From: Acidovorax sp. 69
GTDB taxonomy: Bacteria > Pseudomonadota > Gammaproteobacteria > Burkholderiales > Burkholderiaceae_C
Reading direction: 5' to 3'
NCBI RefSeq assembly: GCF_002797445.1
Contig: NZ_PGEP01000001.1
Location: 310,001-374,000, forward strand
Length of the DNA stretch: 64,000 nt
Position numbers and translations under genes: made by a program. Below are positions 53,436 through 63,558 of the stretch, piece after piece. Within the stretch, counting starts at the first letter, position 1. Each line of letters opens with the position of its first letter. Below the pieces are notes generated by a model. It ran no database searches, was not told the origin of the DNA, and was given only the letters and a program-made list of their open reading frames with translations.

Positions 53436-54884
53436 TCAGCGTGCGGCGGTGACCGCGGCCAGTGGGTTGGCCGAAGCGGCATGTGGTGGCGTCGGCACCT
53501 GCGGCGCCCACCCACCGCCAGCGGCCCGGTACAACGCGACCCAGGCTACCTGGCGTTCGTGCTGCAGGGCGATCAGTGCGTTTTCGGCCGCCAGCGAGGT
53601 GCGCCGGGCGTCCTCGAGCTCGACCAGACTGGCCAGCCCGCCACGCCAGCGCGCTTCGGTCGCATCGAACGAGGTGCGGTAGCCCTCTGCCGCAGCCCGC
53701 GCGCTGGCATTGCGTTCACCAGTGCTCTGCAGCCGCACCAGCGCCTGTTCGACTTCGCTCACAGCCTGGCGCACCTTGGCGCGGTACAGCGACGTGGCCT
53801 CGTCATAACGTGCCTGTGCCGCATCGACCTGCGCTACGCGGCGGCCCCCGTCGAACAGCGGCACGCTGAGCGCCAGCGGGCCCAGGGTCCAGGTGCTCAG
53901 GTCGGTTGTCACGCCGCCGCTGCGCACCCATGCTGCGCCCACCGTTCCGCTGAGCGACAGGCGCGGGTAGCGCTGGGCCTGCGCGCTGCCCACCTCAGCA
54001 CTGGCGGCGGCCATTTCGCGCTCGGCGCTGTAGACGTCGGGGCGCTGGGCCAGCACCTGTGCGGGCAAGGCGGCAATCGCAAACAGCGTGTCGGGTGCTG
54101 CGGGCGCTGGCGTGGAAAGGCGCGAGCGAAGCGCACGCTCTTCCCACCCTGTGAGCGCTACCAGGGTCTTGACCTCCACGTCGCACAACATGCGTTGCTG
54201 CGAGACACGGGCCTGTGCTTCAGCCGCGCTCGCGCTGGCGAGAGCTGCAGTGGCGGGTGCGGTGAAACCGGCGCGTTCACTCAGGCCCGACAGCCGCGAA
54301 GTCTCACTGCGTGACTGGGCATCGCGTTCGGCCACGCGCAATTGTGCGAGGCAGGTGCGCAGGCTGCTGGTCTGTTGTGCCACTTCGGCGGCCACACTGA
54401 CGCGGGCCTCGTGCCACAGCGCCTGCGCGCCCGCCAGGCGCTCTTCGGCCGCAGTCCGGGTCGCCCGGTTGGCACCGAACAGATCCAGCTCCCAGCTGGC
54501 CTGCAGTCCTGTCTGCGCGGTGGTGGCGATGCCAGCCAGTTGTTCGTTGAACCCGCGGCTGGCACTGGCCTGTGCGTCGACCGACGGCAGCAGCGCAGCG
54601 CGGCTCGCAACCTGCGTTGCGCGGGCCTGCGCGATGCGCGACTGGGCCTGAGCCAGGCCGGGGCTGATAGCCTGCGCCGCATCGATCAGTTCCACCAGCA
54701 CCGGGTCGCCGAGCTGCGTCCACCACTGGGCCATGTCAGCCAGTGAACCCTGGTGTGGCAAGGAGGCTTGCCACACCAGGGGCGGGGTTGCCTGCACTTG
54801 CGCCGGAGGGGCTGTGACGGCACATGCCCCCAGCGCAAAAGGCAGGCAGGCGGTTAGGATGAGGCGGGCTTTGCTCAGCGTCAT
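53436..54884 (-). CDS. Outer-membrane efflux lipoprotein (NodT/OprM-type)
   Basis: 482 aa from the ATG at 54884. A lipoprotein signal with lipobox ALGAC lies at about residues 15-20. The TolC-like channel repeats are visible: QWWTQLGDPVLVELIDAAQA, ELDLFGANRATRTAAEERL and SLSGTVGAAWVRSGG, then LALSVPLFDGGRRVAQVDAA. It forms the exit duct for the RND pump encoded downstream. The start overlaps the TetR stop by 4 bp, so the regulator and pump components form one operon. Confidence 0.95.
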   Translation of the reverse strand: MTLSKARLILTACLPFALGACAVTAPPAQVQATPPLVWQASLPHQGSLADMAQWWTQLGDPVLVELIDAAQAISPGLAQAQSRIAQARATQVASRAALLPSVDAQASASRGFNEQLAGIATTAQTGLQASWELDLFGANRATRTAAEERLAGAQALWHEARVSVAAEVAQQTSSLRTCLAQLRVAERDAQSRSETSRLSGLSERAGFTAPATAALASASAAEAQARVSQQRMLCDVEVKTLVALTGWEERALRSRLSTPAPAAPDTLFAIAALPAQVLAQRPDVYSAEREMAAASAEVGSAQAQRYPRLSLSGTVGAAWVRSGGVTTDLSTWTLGPLALSVPLFDGGRRVAQVDAAQARYDEATSLYRAKVRQAVSEVEQALVRLQSTGERNASARAAAEGYRTSFDATEARWRGGLASLVELEDARRTSLAAENALIALQHERQVAWVALYRAAGGGWAPQVPTPPHAASANPLAAVTAAR

Positions 54885-55606
54885 GCGTTGGATTCCTTGT
54901 GCGAAGTCCTGGAAGCGCGGCGCACAGGCCGTTGTGGGGCCTGTCGCCGGGTGATCTCGCCCTGCACCATGCTCAGGGCATAGCCGGTCAGCCGCTCTAC
55001 CCACGGATCGACAGCTGCAGAGCTTGCAAGCTGCGGTGCGATGGCCTGGAGCGGATCCCGCTGCGTCCACATCTGCATGATCAGCCCGGCGAGAGAGAAC
55101 GCGAGCCGGTGCATGTCGTCATCCACCTGGGCCACACTCATGTGTCGGCATAACACCTGTATCAGGGCCAAGTGCGGGGCGCGGCATTCACGCTCGATGA
55201 GTTCAGGCCACACATGGGTCGGGTCCAACAGCTCGCGCACATGCAGACGCAGCGATTGGGTCACGAGGTCGTCGTGCTTGAGGGGCTCCAGAAAACCCCC
55301 GAAATAGGCGGCCAGTGCCTGCGACAGGCTCAGGGCAGGATCGGCAAACACCGGAATCAGGTCGCTGCCGCTGCCAAAGGGCTCGTAGAACGTCGCCGTA
55401 TACAGGCGAGCCTTGTCGCCAAAATGGTAGGCGATGGCCGCCACGTTGGTGCCAGCGGCCTCGGCGATGGCCCGCACAGAGGTCTGTGCAAAGCCTTTTT
55501 CGGAGAAGAGCTGTAGCGCTGCGCGCAGCAGGCGAACGCGTGTATCTTCGCCATCGCTGCGGGCGGTGCGTTGGGCTGCGGGAACGGAATGGGCGCCAGA
55601 ACTCAT
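54881..55606 (-). CDS. TetR-family regulator of the RND operon (CerR/DUF1956-type)
   Basis: 241 aa. The helix-turn-helix reads RVRLLRAALQLFSEKGFAQT, SVRAIAEAAGTNVAAIAYHF, GDKARLYTATFYEPF. The C-terminal domain (RECRAPHLALIQVLCRHMSV, LAFSLAGLIMQMWTQRDPL) resembles the CerR/DUF1956 group. It is first in the RND operon and overlaps the channel gene. The 22-bp palindrome 21 bp upstream is its likely operator. It should repress the pump until a drug-like ligand binds. Confidence 0.94.
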   Translation of the reverse strand: MSSGAHSVPAAQRTARSDGEDTRVRLLRAALQLFSEKGFAQTSVRAIAEAAGTNVAAIAYHFGDKARLYTATFYEPFGSGSDLIPVFADPALSLSQALAAYFGGFLEPLKHDDLVTQSLRLHVRELLDPTHVWPELIERECRAPHLALIQVLCRHMSVAQVDDDMHRLAFSLAGLIMQMWTQRDPLQAIAPQLASSAAVDPWVERLTGYALSMVQGEITRRQAPQRPVRRASRTSHKESNA

Positions 55607-55627
55607 GGCACCGGATTAAACCACCAG

Positions 55628-55649
55628 AATTCAAACAGTTGTTTGAATT
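55628..55649. promoter_or_regulatory. TetR operator, perfect palindrome
   Basis: AATTCAAAC-AGTT-GTTTGAATT has perfect 9-bp arms with a 4-bp centre (core TTCAAAC/GTTTGAA). It lies 21 bp upstream of the TetR start at 55606 and is the only strong palindrome in the gap between glnE and the RND operon. It is the best-supported operator in the window. Confidence 0.75.
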
Positions 55650-55714
55650 GCCCAGGCTGCTACCCGTTGCAAGCTGTTGAAAATGCAACCGTTTGTCACA
55701 TCTTCGTGGCGCCG

Positions 55715-58486
55715 TTAGCCGGTTGGCGTGCCCGGGTCCGCCACAAAAACAGCATGCCAGAGTGCCAGCACGGCTTCACGTTCGGCCTGCAGCGCGGGGG
55801 GAGTGACCTGGGTGGGGGTCTCGTCCAGGCGCGCTACGTGCTGCACACGCCGCAGTTCCCGGTAGGCATCCGCCGCAGCGTGGCCCACACCGGCAGGCAG
55901 CAAACCCACCTGTTCGGCACGCTGCAACAAGGCAATGTTGCCCACGTTGCCCCGCAACTCAGGATGAGCTGACGACTGTGACAACACCAGGTACTGCACC
56001 GCAAACTCGGCATCCACCATGCCGCCTGTGCTGTGTTTGACGTCAAATTTACCGGGGGGCGTGGGATGGGCTGATCGCACGCGCTCGCGCATGGTCACGA
56101 TCTCGCCGCGCAAGGCCGCCGGGTCGCGGGTGGATGTGATGACGGCTTCGCGCACAGAATCGAAGCGGGCCTGCAAGGCTGCACTGCCCATCACGAACCG
56201 CGCGCGTGTCATGGCCTGGTGTTCCCAGGTCCAGGCGGTGTTGCTGCCGCGCTGCTGCTGGTAGTTGGCGTAGGCCTCGAAGCTCGTCACCAGCAGGCCT
56301 GAGTTGCCATTGGGCCGCAGTGCGGTGTCGATTTCGTAGAGGTCGCCTTCACCTGTCTTGACGGTCAGCCAGTTGATGAGCTTGCGCACAAAGGCCGCAT
56401 AAACCTCGGGGGCGCGCTCGTCATCGTCATCGAACACAAAAACGATGTCGAGGTCGCTGCCATAGCCCAACTCCTTGCCGCCCAGCTTGCCGTAACCAAT
56501 GATGGCGAATTGGGGTTCGTCGCGGTGGCGGTTTTTAAGGCGGCTCCAGCACCATTGGCTGGTGATGCGCAGCACGCTGTCGGCCAAGGCGCTGAGATCG
56601 TCGGCCACCTGTTCGACGGTGATGCGGCGCTCCACGTCCCGTGCCAGGGTGCGGAAGGTCTCGGCATGCTGGGCACGGCGCAGCAGGTTGAGCAGTGTCT
56701 CGTCGTCGTCCTCTCCGGTGGAGCGCAGCGACGCCAGGCGCATGCCCAGTTCGCGCTCGAAGTCGGCGACCACAAACCGTTCTGTCAGCAGGGCGTCGCC
56801 CACCAGTTCGTCGATCACGCCGGGGTGCTGCAGCAGGTACCGGGCGGGCCACTTCGCGGCGCCCAGCAGGTGCAGCAATTGCTCGTGCACCGAGGGCCTC
56901 TCCAGCAGCAGCGCGAGGTAGCTCTCGCGCCGCAGCAGCGGCTCCAGCCAATTGGCCATGCGCAGTGCGGCTTCTTCGGTGACGCGACCTTCCTTGAGCC
57001 ATTGCGCTGTGCGTTGCACCAAGCGGAATAGGCGCGCGCGCGCCTCGTCGCGCAGACCCGCGACTCGCGGGTGGTTGCGCCATTCGGCCACGCGCTCGCG
57101 GAACCCGGCGGGCAGTTGCTCCAGCAAGGTTTCCAGCTCGGGGGGTGGGGGCGCTGCAGCACGGGGGCCGCCGCAGCCGCCTCCGTTGCATTGCTTCTTG
57201 CCGTTGCCCCCCAGCAGGGTGTCGAACTCCTGTGCCACCAGTTCGCGGTGGGCATCCAGCTCGTGCAGGAACGCGCAACAATCCTTGAACCCCAGGGTGT
57301 GGGCAATCCAAGCCAGATCATCGTCGCGCGTGGGCAGCACATGGGTTTGCTGGTCATCGAGGTACTGGATGCGGTGCTCTACCCGGCGCAGGAACACGTA
57401 GGCCCGCGCCAGCGCATCGGCTGTCTCTTGCGGCATGAGGCCTGCATGGGCGAGCCGTTGCAATGCGTCGAGTGTGGGGCGGCGGCGAAGCTCCGGGAAC
57501 TGCCCGCCACGCACTACCTGCAACAACTGCACGGTGAATTCGATCTCGCGGATGCCACCGCGCGAGAGCTTCACATCGTTGGCGCGCTCCGGGTGGCCCG
57601 CGCTGCGTTTGGCAGCATGGTCGCGGATCTGACTGTGCAGGGACCGCAGCGCGTCGAACACGCTGTAGTCGAGGTAACGGCGGAACACAAAGGGCAAAAC
57701 CACGCCACGCAGCGCCTGCACTTCGGGGCTGCCAATGCAGTCGCGCGGGGCCACCACGCGGCTTTTGAGCCAGGCAAAACGCTCCCACTCGCGGCCATGC
57801 AGCTGCAGGTATTCCTCCAGGGCCGCCAGCGACACCGACGCAGGGCCAGAGTTTCCGTTGGGACGCAGCGCCAGGTCGACACGGAACACGAATCCATGCT
57901 CCGTGGTATCGCCCACCAGTCCGTAGATGGCTTTGACGGCGCGTGCAAAGTATTCGTGGTTGGAGATACGGCCCCGGCCATCGGCCATGCCTGCAGTCTC
58001 TCCATCGTGTTCGTAAACGTAGATGAGATCGATGTCGCTGGAGACGTTCAGCTCGCGCGCCCCCAGCTTGCCCATGCCGATGATCCAGAGTTGGACGGCC
58101 TGCCCCTCTGGTCCACACGGTGCGCCGTGGCGCTCGTCCAACTCGCGGCGTGCCTGGCGGCAGGCACGGTCCAGGGCCAATTCAGCCAGCTCGGTCACCG
58201 CACGGGTGATCCCTGAGAGGGGCGCCTGGGTTTCGCAATCGAGCTGGATGATCCGCTCCATGACCAGCTGACGCAGCATCCGCAAGGCCGTGCCGGTGTC
58301 GCAACCCCGGGCAATGAGCGCGTCATACGCCTGCTCCATGGTGGCCAGCACCGGGGTGCCCGGGGGCAGCAGTGCCAGGTCGTTGGCGTAACGGCGGTGC
58401 AGGCGCTGGTAGAAGCGGGAGTGCTCGGCCAGCGGCCCATCAGGAATGGGTTGGTTGCAGCGGGGGTCAGAGGAGGAAGGTTGCAT
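55715..58486 (-). CDS. glnE: Bifunctional glutamine synthetase adenylyltransferase/adenylyl-removing enzyme
   Basis: 923 aa from the ATG at 58486. GlnE adenylylates and de-adenylylates glutamine synthetase in response to PII and glutamine. Both nucleotidyltransferase halves are intact: the N-terminal AR site IIGMGKLGARELNVSSDIDL and the C-terminal AT site GYGKLGGKELGYGSDLDIVF. Further markers are RGGIREIEFTVQLLQVVRGG and DVKHSTGGMVDAEFAVQYL. It is divergent from yhdP by about 105 bp. A Gly-rich linker (KKQCNGGGCGG) near the centre is unusual but in frame. Confidence 0.97.
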   Translation of the reverse strand: MQPSSSDPRCNQPIPDGPLAEHSRFYQRLHRRYANDLALLPPGTPVLATMEQAYDALIARGCDTGTALRMLRQLVMERIIQLDCETQAPLSGITRAVTELAELALDRACRQARRELDERHGAPCGPEGQAVQLWIIGMGKLGARELNVSSDIDLIYVYEHDGETAGMADGRGRISNHEYFARAVKAIYGLVGDTTEHGFVFRVDLALRPNGNSGPASVSLAALEEYLQLHGREWERFAWLKSRVVAPRDCIGSPEVQALRGVVLPFVFRRYLDYSVFDALRSLHSQIRDHAAKRSAGHPERANDVKLSRGGIREIEFTVQLLQVVRGGQFPELRRRPTLDALQRLAHAGLMPQETADALARAYVFLRRVEHRIQYLDDQQTHVLPTRDDDLAWIAHTLGFKDCCAFLHELDAHRELVAQEFDTLLGGNGKKQCNGGGCGGPRAAAPPPPELETLLEQLPAGFRERVAEWRNHPRVAGLRDEARARLFRLVQRTAQWLKEGRVTEEAALRMANWLEPLLRRESYLALLLERPSVHEQLLHLLGAAKWPARYLLQHPGVIDELVGDALLTERFVVADFERELGMRLASLRSTGEDDDETLLNLLRRAQHAETFRTLARDVERRITVEQVADDLSALADSVLRITSQWCWSRLKNRHRDEPQFAIIGYGKLGGKELGYGSDLDIVFVFDDDDERAPEVYAAFVRKLINWLTVKTGEGDLYEIDTALRPNGNSGLLVTSFEAYANYQQQRGSNTAWTWEHQAMTRARFVMGSAALQARFDSVREAVITSTRDPAALRGEIVTMRERVRSAHPTPPGKFDVKHSTGGMVDAEFAVQYLVLSQSSAHPELRGNVGNIALLQRAEQVGLLPAGVGHAAADAYRELRRVQHVARLDETPTQVTPPALQAEREAVLALWHAVFVADPGTPTG

Positions 58487-58590
58487 CGCAGTCGCAGTCG
58501 CGGTTGGGCTCCGCGTACATAAGAACACTGGTTTGTAGTGAACCCACACCAGGGCTGCGGGTCATAATTCCTGCCACATTCAATCCCACC

Positions 58591-61500
58591 ATGATCGATC
58601 CCACCATGCCCCCCTCACGCCTGCTGAAAACAGTGGCAGGTTTCGCGCGGTGGTCGCTGGGTTTGCTGCTCGCCTTCTGGCTGCTTCTGACCATCGCGTG
58701 GGGGGCTCTTCATGGCTGGATTGTGCCGCGAATCGGCGATTTCCGCCCACAACTGGAGGCACAGGCCGCACGGGCTCTGGGGGTTCCCGTCAAGATCGGC
58801 GCCATTGCGGCCCGCACCGAAGGGCTGATCCCTTCAATTGAGCTGTCGGATGTAGCGCTGCTGGATGCCTCGGGGCGGTCTGCGCTGCTTCTGCCCCGGG
58901 TGGTGGTGGCCTTGTCGCCGCGTTCATTGCTCCAAGGAGGGTTCGAGCAACTTTTTGTCGAGGGGCCGGAGCTGGATGTGCGCCGTGCCGCCGATGGTCG
59001 TATTTATGTGGCGGGACTCGAGTTCGCCCAGAACCAAGGTGACAACAGCGCGGCTGCAGATTGGATTTTTTCCCAGGGCGAGGTTTTCATCAAAGACGGG
59101 ACGGTGCGCTGGACGGACGAACAGCGCGGTGCGCCCGCTTTGGCGCTGAAGGAGGTGAACCTGGTCTTGCGCAATGGAAACTGGCACCACCACATGCGTC
59201 TGGACGCCACCCCGCCCGAGGCCTGGGGGGACCGGTTTACGGTGGTGGGATTGTTCCGCGCCCCGCTGCTGCGGGCCCGGGATGGCAACTGGAAGCACTG
59301 GAACGGCCAGGTGTTTGCCGATTTCTCCCGGGTGGATGTATCGCAACTGCGCCACCACGCCGATGTGGGCGTTGAAGTAACGCAGGGCCGGGGCGCGCTG
59401 CGTGCCTGGGCCGATGTGCGCAGTGGACAGATCGTGGGTGGTACGGCAGACCTTGCGCTGGCCGATGTGAACACGACCCTCGGGCCCCAATTGCAGGCGT
59501 TGGTGCTTCCCACCCTCCAGGGGCGCCTGGGAGGGCGACGGCTGAACGGTGGGTTTGAATTCTCCACGCAGGCACTGCAGTTTCAGACCGACGACGGCCT
59601 GACCTGGCCCGGCGGGAACCTGCGGCTGGTGCACACTGCCGCAGCGGGCAAGGCCCCCGAACAGGGGGAGCTTCGTGCGGACCGCCTTGACCTCGCTGCC
59701 CTTGCGCAGATTGCCAGCCGTCTTCCGCTTGGAGCCACGGCGCACGACGCTGTTCGCACCTACACCCCCCAGGGGCTGGTCGATGAAATCCAGGCCACCT
59801 GGAAAGGTCCGCTAGAAAACCTTCAGCAATACCAGGTCAAGGGGCGCATCCGGGGCTTGGCGCTGGCAGGAGCGACGGTCGATGCCGTCCCTGCTCACAT
59901 GGGCTTGCGCGGTGCCACGGTGGACATCGACATGACCCAGACCGGCGGCAAGGCCGCCCTGTCGATGGCATCAGGCGCCCTGGTGTTGCCCGGGGTGTTC
60001 GAAGATCCGGTGTTGCCACTCGACCGACTTACCGCCGACGTGCGCTGGCAAATTGACGGCAGCCGCATTGCCGTGCAGGCCAACGATGTGCAGTTTGCGA
60101 ATGCCGACGCCCAGGGCGAGGCTCGCGCCACATGGCATACCAGTGACGCCACCAAGGCGCCTCATCATTCACGTTTTCCAGGGGTGCTGGACCTCACAGG
60201 CGCCCTGAACCGCGCCGATGGCACCCGGGTGCACCGCTACCTGCCCCTGTCCATTCCCGCCGAATCACGCCACTATGTGCGTGACGCAGTCGTTGCGGGC
60301 AGCGCCAGCAGTGTGCTGTTTCGCGTCAAGGGCGACTTGCACGATCTGCCATTCAACGATCCGAAGCTGGGCGAGTTCCGCATCGCGGCACGCGTCAAAG
60401 ATGTCACCTACGCCTATGTGCCGCCATCCATACAGCCAGCCAACACATTGCCATGGCCGGCGCTGACAGAACTGGGTGGTGAATTGATCTTCGAGCGCTC
60501 GTCGATGCAGGTGCGCGGTGCGAGCGGAGGTTTTTCGGGCAGCAAGGGTCTGCGGCTGTCCAAGGTGGATGCCAAGATCCCCGATCTGGCGCACTCCGTC
60601 GTCGGGGTAAGTGCCGACGCCCGTGGCCCGTTGGCAGATCTGCTTGCGCTCATGGCTACCTCACCATTGGGACGCATGACCGGCAATGCGCTGGACCAGG
60701 CCAGTGGCACCGGGAATGCCGACTTTCAGCTGCGCCTTGCCCTGCCGATCGGCGATATCAACAAGTCCAAGGTACAGGGCAGTGTGACGCTGGGGGGCAA
60801 TGAGTTGCGCATCACGCCCGACACCCCCACCTTGAGCCGCGTGCGCGGCGCCGTGCAATTCAGCGAGACCGGGTTCTCCCTCACCAATGTGCAAGCCCAG
60901 GCCTTGGGTGGCAACGTGCGGCTGGAGGGCGGCATGCGCGCACTCGCACCCAACGCGCCCGCCACCGAGGCGGCCATACAAGTTCGCGCGCAGGGCATCG
61001 CCACCGCAGAGGGTTTGCAGCAGTCACCCCAGCTGGGCATGCTGTCGCAATTGGCGCGCCGAGCCAACGGTAGCACCCCCTACACCATGGCCCTGTCCTT
61101 CCGCCGGGGTGTGCCTGAGTTACAGGTCAATACAACGCTGCAGGGCTTGGCCCTGGCGTTACCTTCCCCGCTGGGTAAACCCGCCGACAGCAGCCTGCCC
61201 CTGCGTTTTGAAACCCAGGTGGCGCGCGAATCGCTTGCCGGTCTGGCCAGCGGTGCCAACAGCAGTGCGGCACAGCCGCTGCGCGACCAGATCACGCTGG
61301 ACATGGGCACCCTTGGCTCGGCCACCTATGTGCGCGACCTGAGCGGCCCCCAGGCCCGCGTGCTGCGCGGTGCCATCGGCATTGGGCTGAGCAATGGAGA
61401 GTCTTCGCCCCTTCCTGCACAGGGCGTGGCCGCCAACATCAACCAGGGCAAGGTGGATGTAGATGCATGGGAGGACGTGCTGGCACAAGCCATCGGCACA

Positions 61501-62829
61501 GAAACCGCCCCCCGCGCACCCAGTGCCAACGTGCCACCAGCGGGCCCGGTGGTGGCGCAGGACTACCTGCCGACCACGTTGGCGCTGCGCGCGCGGGAGC
61601 TGACGTTGCAGGGCCGTACATTGCACAACATCGTGGCGGGGGCTCTGCGCGAAGGAACCACCTGGCGTGCCAACCTCGACGCCACCGAACTCAACGGCTA
61701 TCTTGAATACCGCCAACCCGGGACCCCCGAGCACGCCAACGGCCGCGTGTTTGCCCGCCTGTCGCGCGTGAACATGCCCCAGAGCGATGTGACCCAGGTC
61801 GAAGAACTGCTCAACGACCAACCCGGCAACCTGCCTGCACTCGACGTCGTGGTGGATGACTTCGAACTGCGCGGAAGACGGCTTGGCAGGGTAGAGATCG
61901 AGGCGCAGAACCGGGGTGGCGAGGGCGCGCAGCGCGAGTGGCGCCTCTCCAAGTTCAACATCACGGCCCCTGAAGCCAGCTTCACGGCCACCGGTAACTG
62001 GGCCGTGCTGAATGCGGCAGCCGCAGCCCCCCGGTCCGCCGAACGGCGCACCGTGCTGAGTTTCAAGCTCGACATTCGCGACTCGGGCGATCTGCTGGCC
62101 CGTATGGGCATGGCCAACGTGGTGCGGCGCGGCAAGGGGCGCATGGAGGGGCAGGTGGCCTGGATCGGTGCACCGTTCAGCCCCGACTACCGGTCCATGA
62201 CAGGACAAATCAACCTGAATGTGGAATCCGGCCAATTTCTCAAAGCCGACCCGGGCCTGGCCAAGCTGCTCAGCGTATTGAGCCTGCAGTCCCTGCCGCG
62301 CCGCCTCACCCTGGATTTTCGCGATGTCTTCAGTGAAGGTTTTGCCTTCGATTTTGTGCGCGGCGATGTGCGCATTGAGCGTGGCGTGGCCACTACCAAC
62401 AATCTGCAGATGAAGGGTGTCAATGCCGCTGTGCTGATGGAGGGCAATGCCAATATCGACCAGGAAACCCAGGAGTTGCGTGTGGTGGTGGTGCCAGAAA
62501 TCAATGCGATGACCGCCTCTTTGGTGGCTACGGCCATCAACCCCGTGATTGGGCTGGGCAGCTTTCTCGCTCAGGTGTTTCTGCGTGGTCCGCTCATCGA
62601 GGCCGCCACACAGGAGTTCCGGGTGGACGGCACCTGGTCCGATCCGCGAGTGGTGCGTGTAGCGCGCCGAGGCCGCGAGGCCAGCCCCGCCACCGACGCC
62701 ACCCCTCGCGCCACCCCCCCAAAGCCGGAGAGCCCTCATGAAAGTTGCCGCCATCCAGATGGTGTCTGGCACCCAGCGAGACGACAATCTGCAAGCGGCT
62801 CTCGCGCTGCTGGAGCAGGCTGCCCGTGA
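58591..62829 (+). CDS. yhdP: YhdP-family (AsmA-like) intermembrane phospholipid transport protein
   Basis: 1412 aa from the ATG at 58591. An N-terminal membrane anchor (LGLLLAFWLLLTIAWGALHG) precedes a very long periplasmic part. This is the lipid-transporting beta-groove of the YhdP/AsmA family, bridging to the outer membrane. The C-terminal DUF3971/AsmA_2 region is recognisable near VRRGKGRMEGQVAWIGAPFS and NINQGKVDVDAWEDVLAQA. It runs 92 bp into the nitrilase gene in another frame, ending with a basic tail that looks non-conserved. Confidence 0.92.
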   Translation: MIDPTMPPSRLLKTVAGFARWSLGLLLAFWLLLTIAWGALHGWIVPRIGDFRPQLEAQAARALGVPVKIGAIAARTEGLIPSIELSDVALLDASGRSALLLPRVVVALSPRSLLQGGFEQLFVEGPELDVRRAADGRIYVAGLEFAQNQGDNSAAADWIFSQGEVFIKDGTVRWTDEQRGAPALALKEVNLVLRNGNWHHHMRLDATPPEAWGDRFTVVGLFRAPLLRARDGNWKHWNGQVFADFSRVDVSQLRHHADVGVEVTQGRGALRAWADVRSGQIVGGTADLALADVNTTLGPQLQALVLPTLQGRLGGRRLNGGFEFSTQALQFQTDDGLTWPGGNLRLVHTAAAGKAPEQGELRADRLDLAALAQIASRLPLGATAHDAVRTYTPQGLVDEIQATWKGPLENLQQYQVKGRIRGLALAGATVDAVPAHMGLRGATVDIDMTQTGGKAALSMASGALVLPGVFEDPVLPLDRLTADVRWQIDGSRIAVQANDVQFANADAQGEARATWHTSDATKAPHHSRFPGVLDLTGALNRADGTRVHRYLPLSIPAESRHYVRDAVVAGSASSVLFRVKGDLHDLPFNDPKLGEFRIAARVKDVTYAYVPPSIQPANTLPWPALTELGGELIFERSSMQVRGASGGFSGSKGLRLSKVDAKIPDLAHSVVGVSADARGPLADLLALMATSPLGRMTGNALDQASGTGNADFQLRLALPIGDINKSKVQGSVTLGGNELRITPDTPTLSRVRGAVQFSETGFSLTNVQAQALGGNVRLEGGMRALAPNAPATEAAIQVRAQGIATAEGLQQSPQLGMLSQLARRANGSTPYTMALSFRRGVPELQVNTTLQGLALALPSPLGKPADSSLPLRFETQVARESLAGLASGANSSAAQPLRDQITLDMGTLGSATYVRDLSGPQARVLRGAIGIGLSNGESSPLPAQGVAANINQGKVDVDAWEDVLAQAIGTETAPRAPSANVPPAGPVVAQDYLPTTLALRARELTLQGRTLHNIVAGALREGTTWRANLDATELNGYLEYRQPGTPEHANGRVFARLSRVNMPQSDVTQVEELLNDQPGNLPALDVVVDDFELRGRRLGRVEIEAQNRGGEGAQREWRLSKFNITAPEASFTATGNWAVLNAAAAAPRSAERRTVLSFKLDIRDSGDLLARMGMANVVRRGKGRMEGQVAWIGAPFSPDYRSMTGQINLNVESGQFLKADPGLAKLLSVLSLQSLPRRLTLDFRDVFSEGFAFDFVRGDVRIERGVATTNNLQMKGVNAAVLMEGNANIDQETQELRVVVVPEINAMTASLVATAINPVIGLGSFLAQVFLRGPLIEAATQEFRVDGTWSDPRVVRVARRGREASPATDATPRATPPKPESPHESCRHPDGVWHPARRQSASGSRAAGAGCP

Positions 62830-63553
62830 CGGTGTTGAACTGGCTGTGCTGCCGGAATACTTCTGCCTGATGGGCCACAAGGACACCGACAAAATCGCGT
62901 TGCGCGAGGCCGATGGCAACGGAGTCATCCAGCGGTTTCTGTCCGATGCCGCACGCGCGCTGCAGATGTGGATCGTGGGCGGAACCCTGCCCTTGCAGAC
63001 GGCGACGCCGGACCGGGTGCGCAACACCACATTGGTTTTCGACCCCAGCGGCGCCTGCGTGGCACGCTACGACAAGATCCACCTTTTTTACTTCGACGAT
63101 GGGCGCGAGCAGTATCACGAAGGTCGGGTCATCGAAGCGGGCAACACCCCCGTGCAGTTTGACCTGCTGGCGCGCGATGGCCATCGCTGGCGGGTGGGCC
63201 TTTCTGTGTGCTATGACCTGCGGTTTCCCGAGCTGTACCGGGCGCACGCCAGTGCGGGCTCAGACCTGTTGCTGGTACCCAGCGCTTTCACGCACACCAC
63301 GGGGCAGGCGCATTGGGAGGTCCTGCTGCGCGCCCGTGCGATAGAGAACCTGGCTTATGTCTTGGCCCCTGCCCAGGGAGGCCTGCATGAGAATGGGCGC
63401 CATACCTGGGGCCACAGTATGTTAGTGGACCCCTGGGGCATGGTCCTCGCCCAGCAGGACCAGGGGCCAGGCGTCGTGAGCGGCGTGCTGGATGTGCAGC
63501 GGCTGCGCGATGTCCGCACGCAACTTCCAGCCCTGGCACACCGCGTGTTGTGA
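62738..63553 (+). CDS. Carbon-nitrogen hydrolase (nitrilase superfamily amidase)
   Basis: 271 aa. The catalytic triad of the Nit/omega-amidase branch is clear: glutamate in VLPEYFCLMGHKDTDK, lysine in RYDKIHLFYFDD and cysteine in GLSVCYDLRFPELYRA. A second glutamate is in HWEVLLRARAIENLAYVLAP. Relatives hydrolyse deaminated glutathione or omega-amides of 2-oxo acids. The ATG at 62738 has a GGAGAG site and lies inside the 3' end of yhdP. A sensor gene follows 5 bp later. Confidence 0.95.
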   Translation: MKVAAIQMVSGTQRDDNLQAALALLEQAARDGVELAVLPEYFCLMGHKDTDKIALREADGNGVIQRFLSDAARALQMWIVGGTLPLQTATPDRVRNTTLVFDPSGACVARYDKIHLFYFDDGREQYHEGRVIEAGNTPVQFDLLARDGHRWRVGLSVCYDLRFPELYRAHASAGSDLLLVPSAFTHTTGQAHWEVLLRARAIENLAYVLAPAQGGLHENGRHTWGHSMLVDPWGMVLAQQDQGPGVVSGVLDVQRLRDVRTQLPALAHRVL

Positions 63554-63558
63554 GTGTT

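Noticed and set aside
61159..63030. 623-codon minus-strand frame opposite yhdP and the nitrilase
   Set aside because: Its composition is that of an antisense shadow, and both plus-strand genes are well supported.
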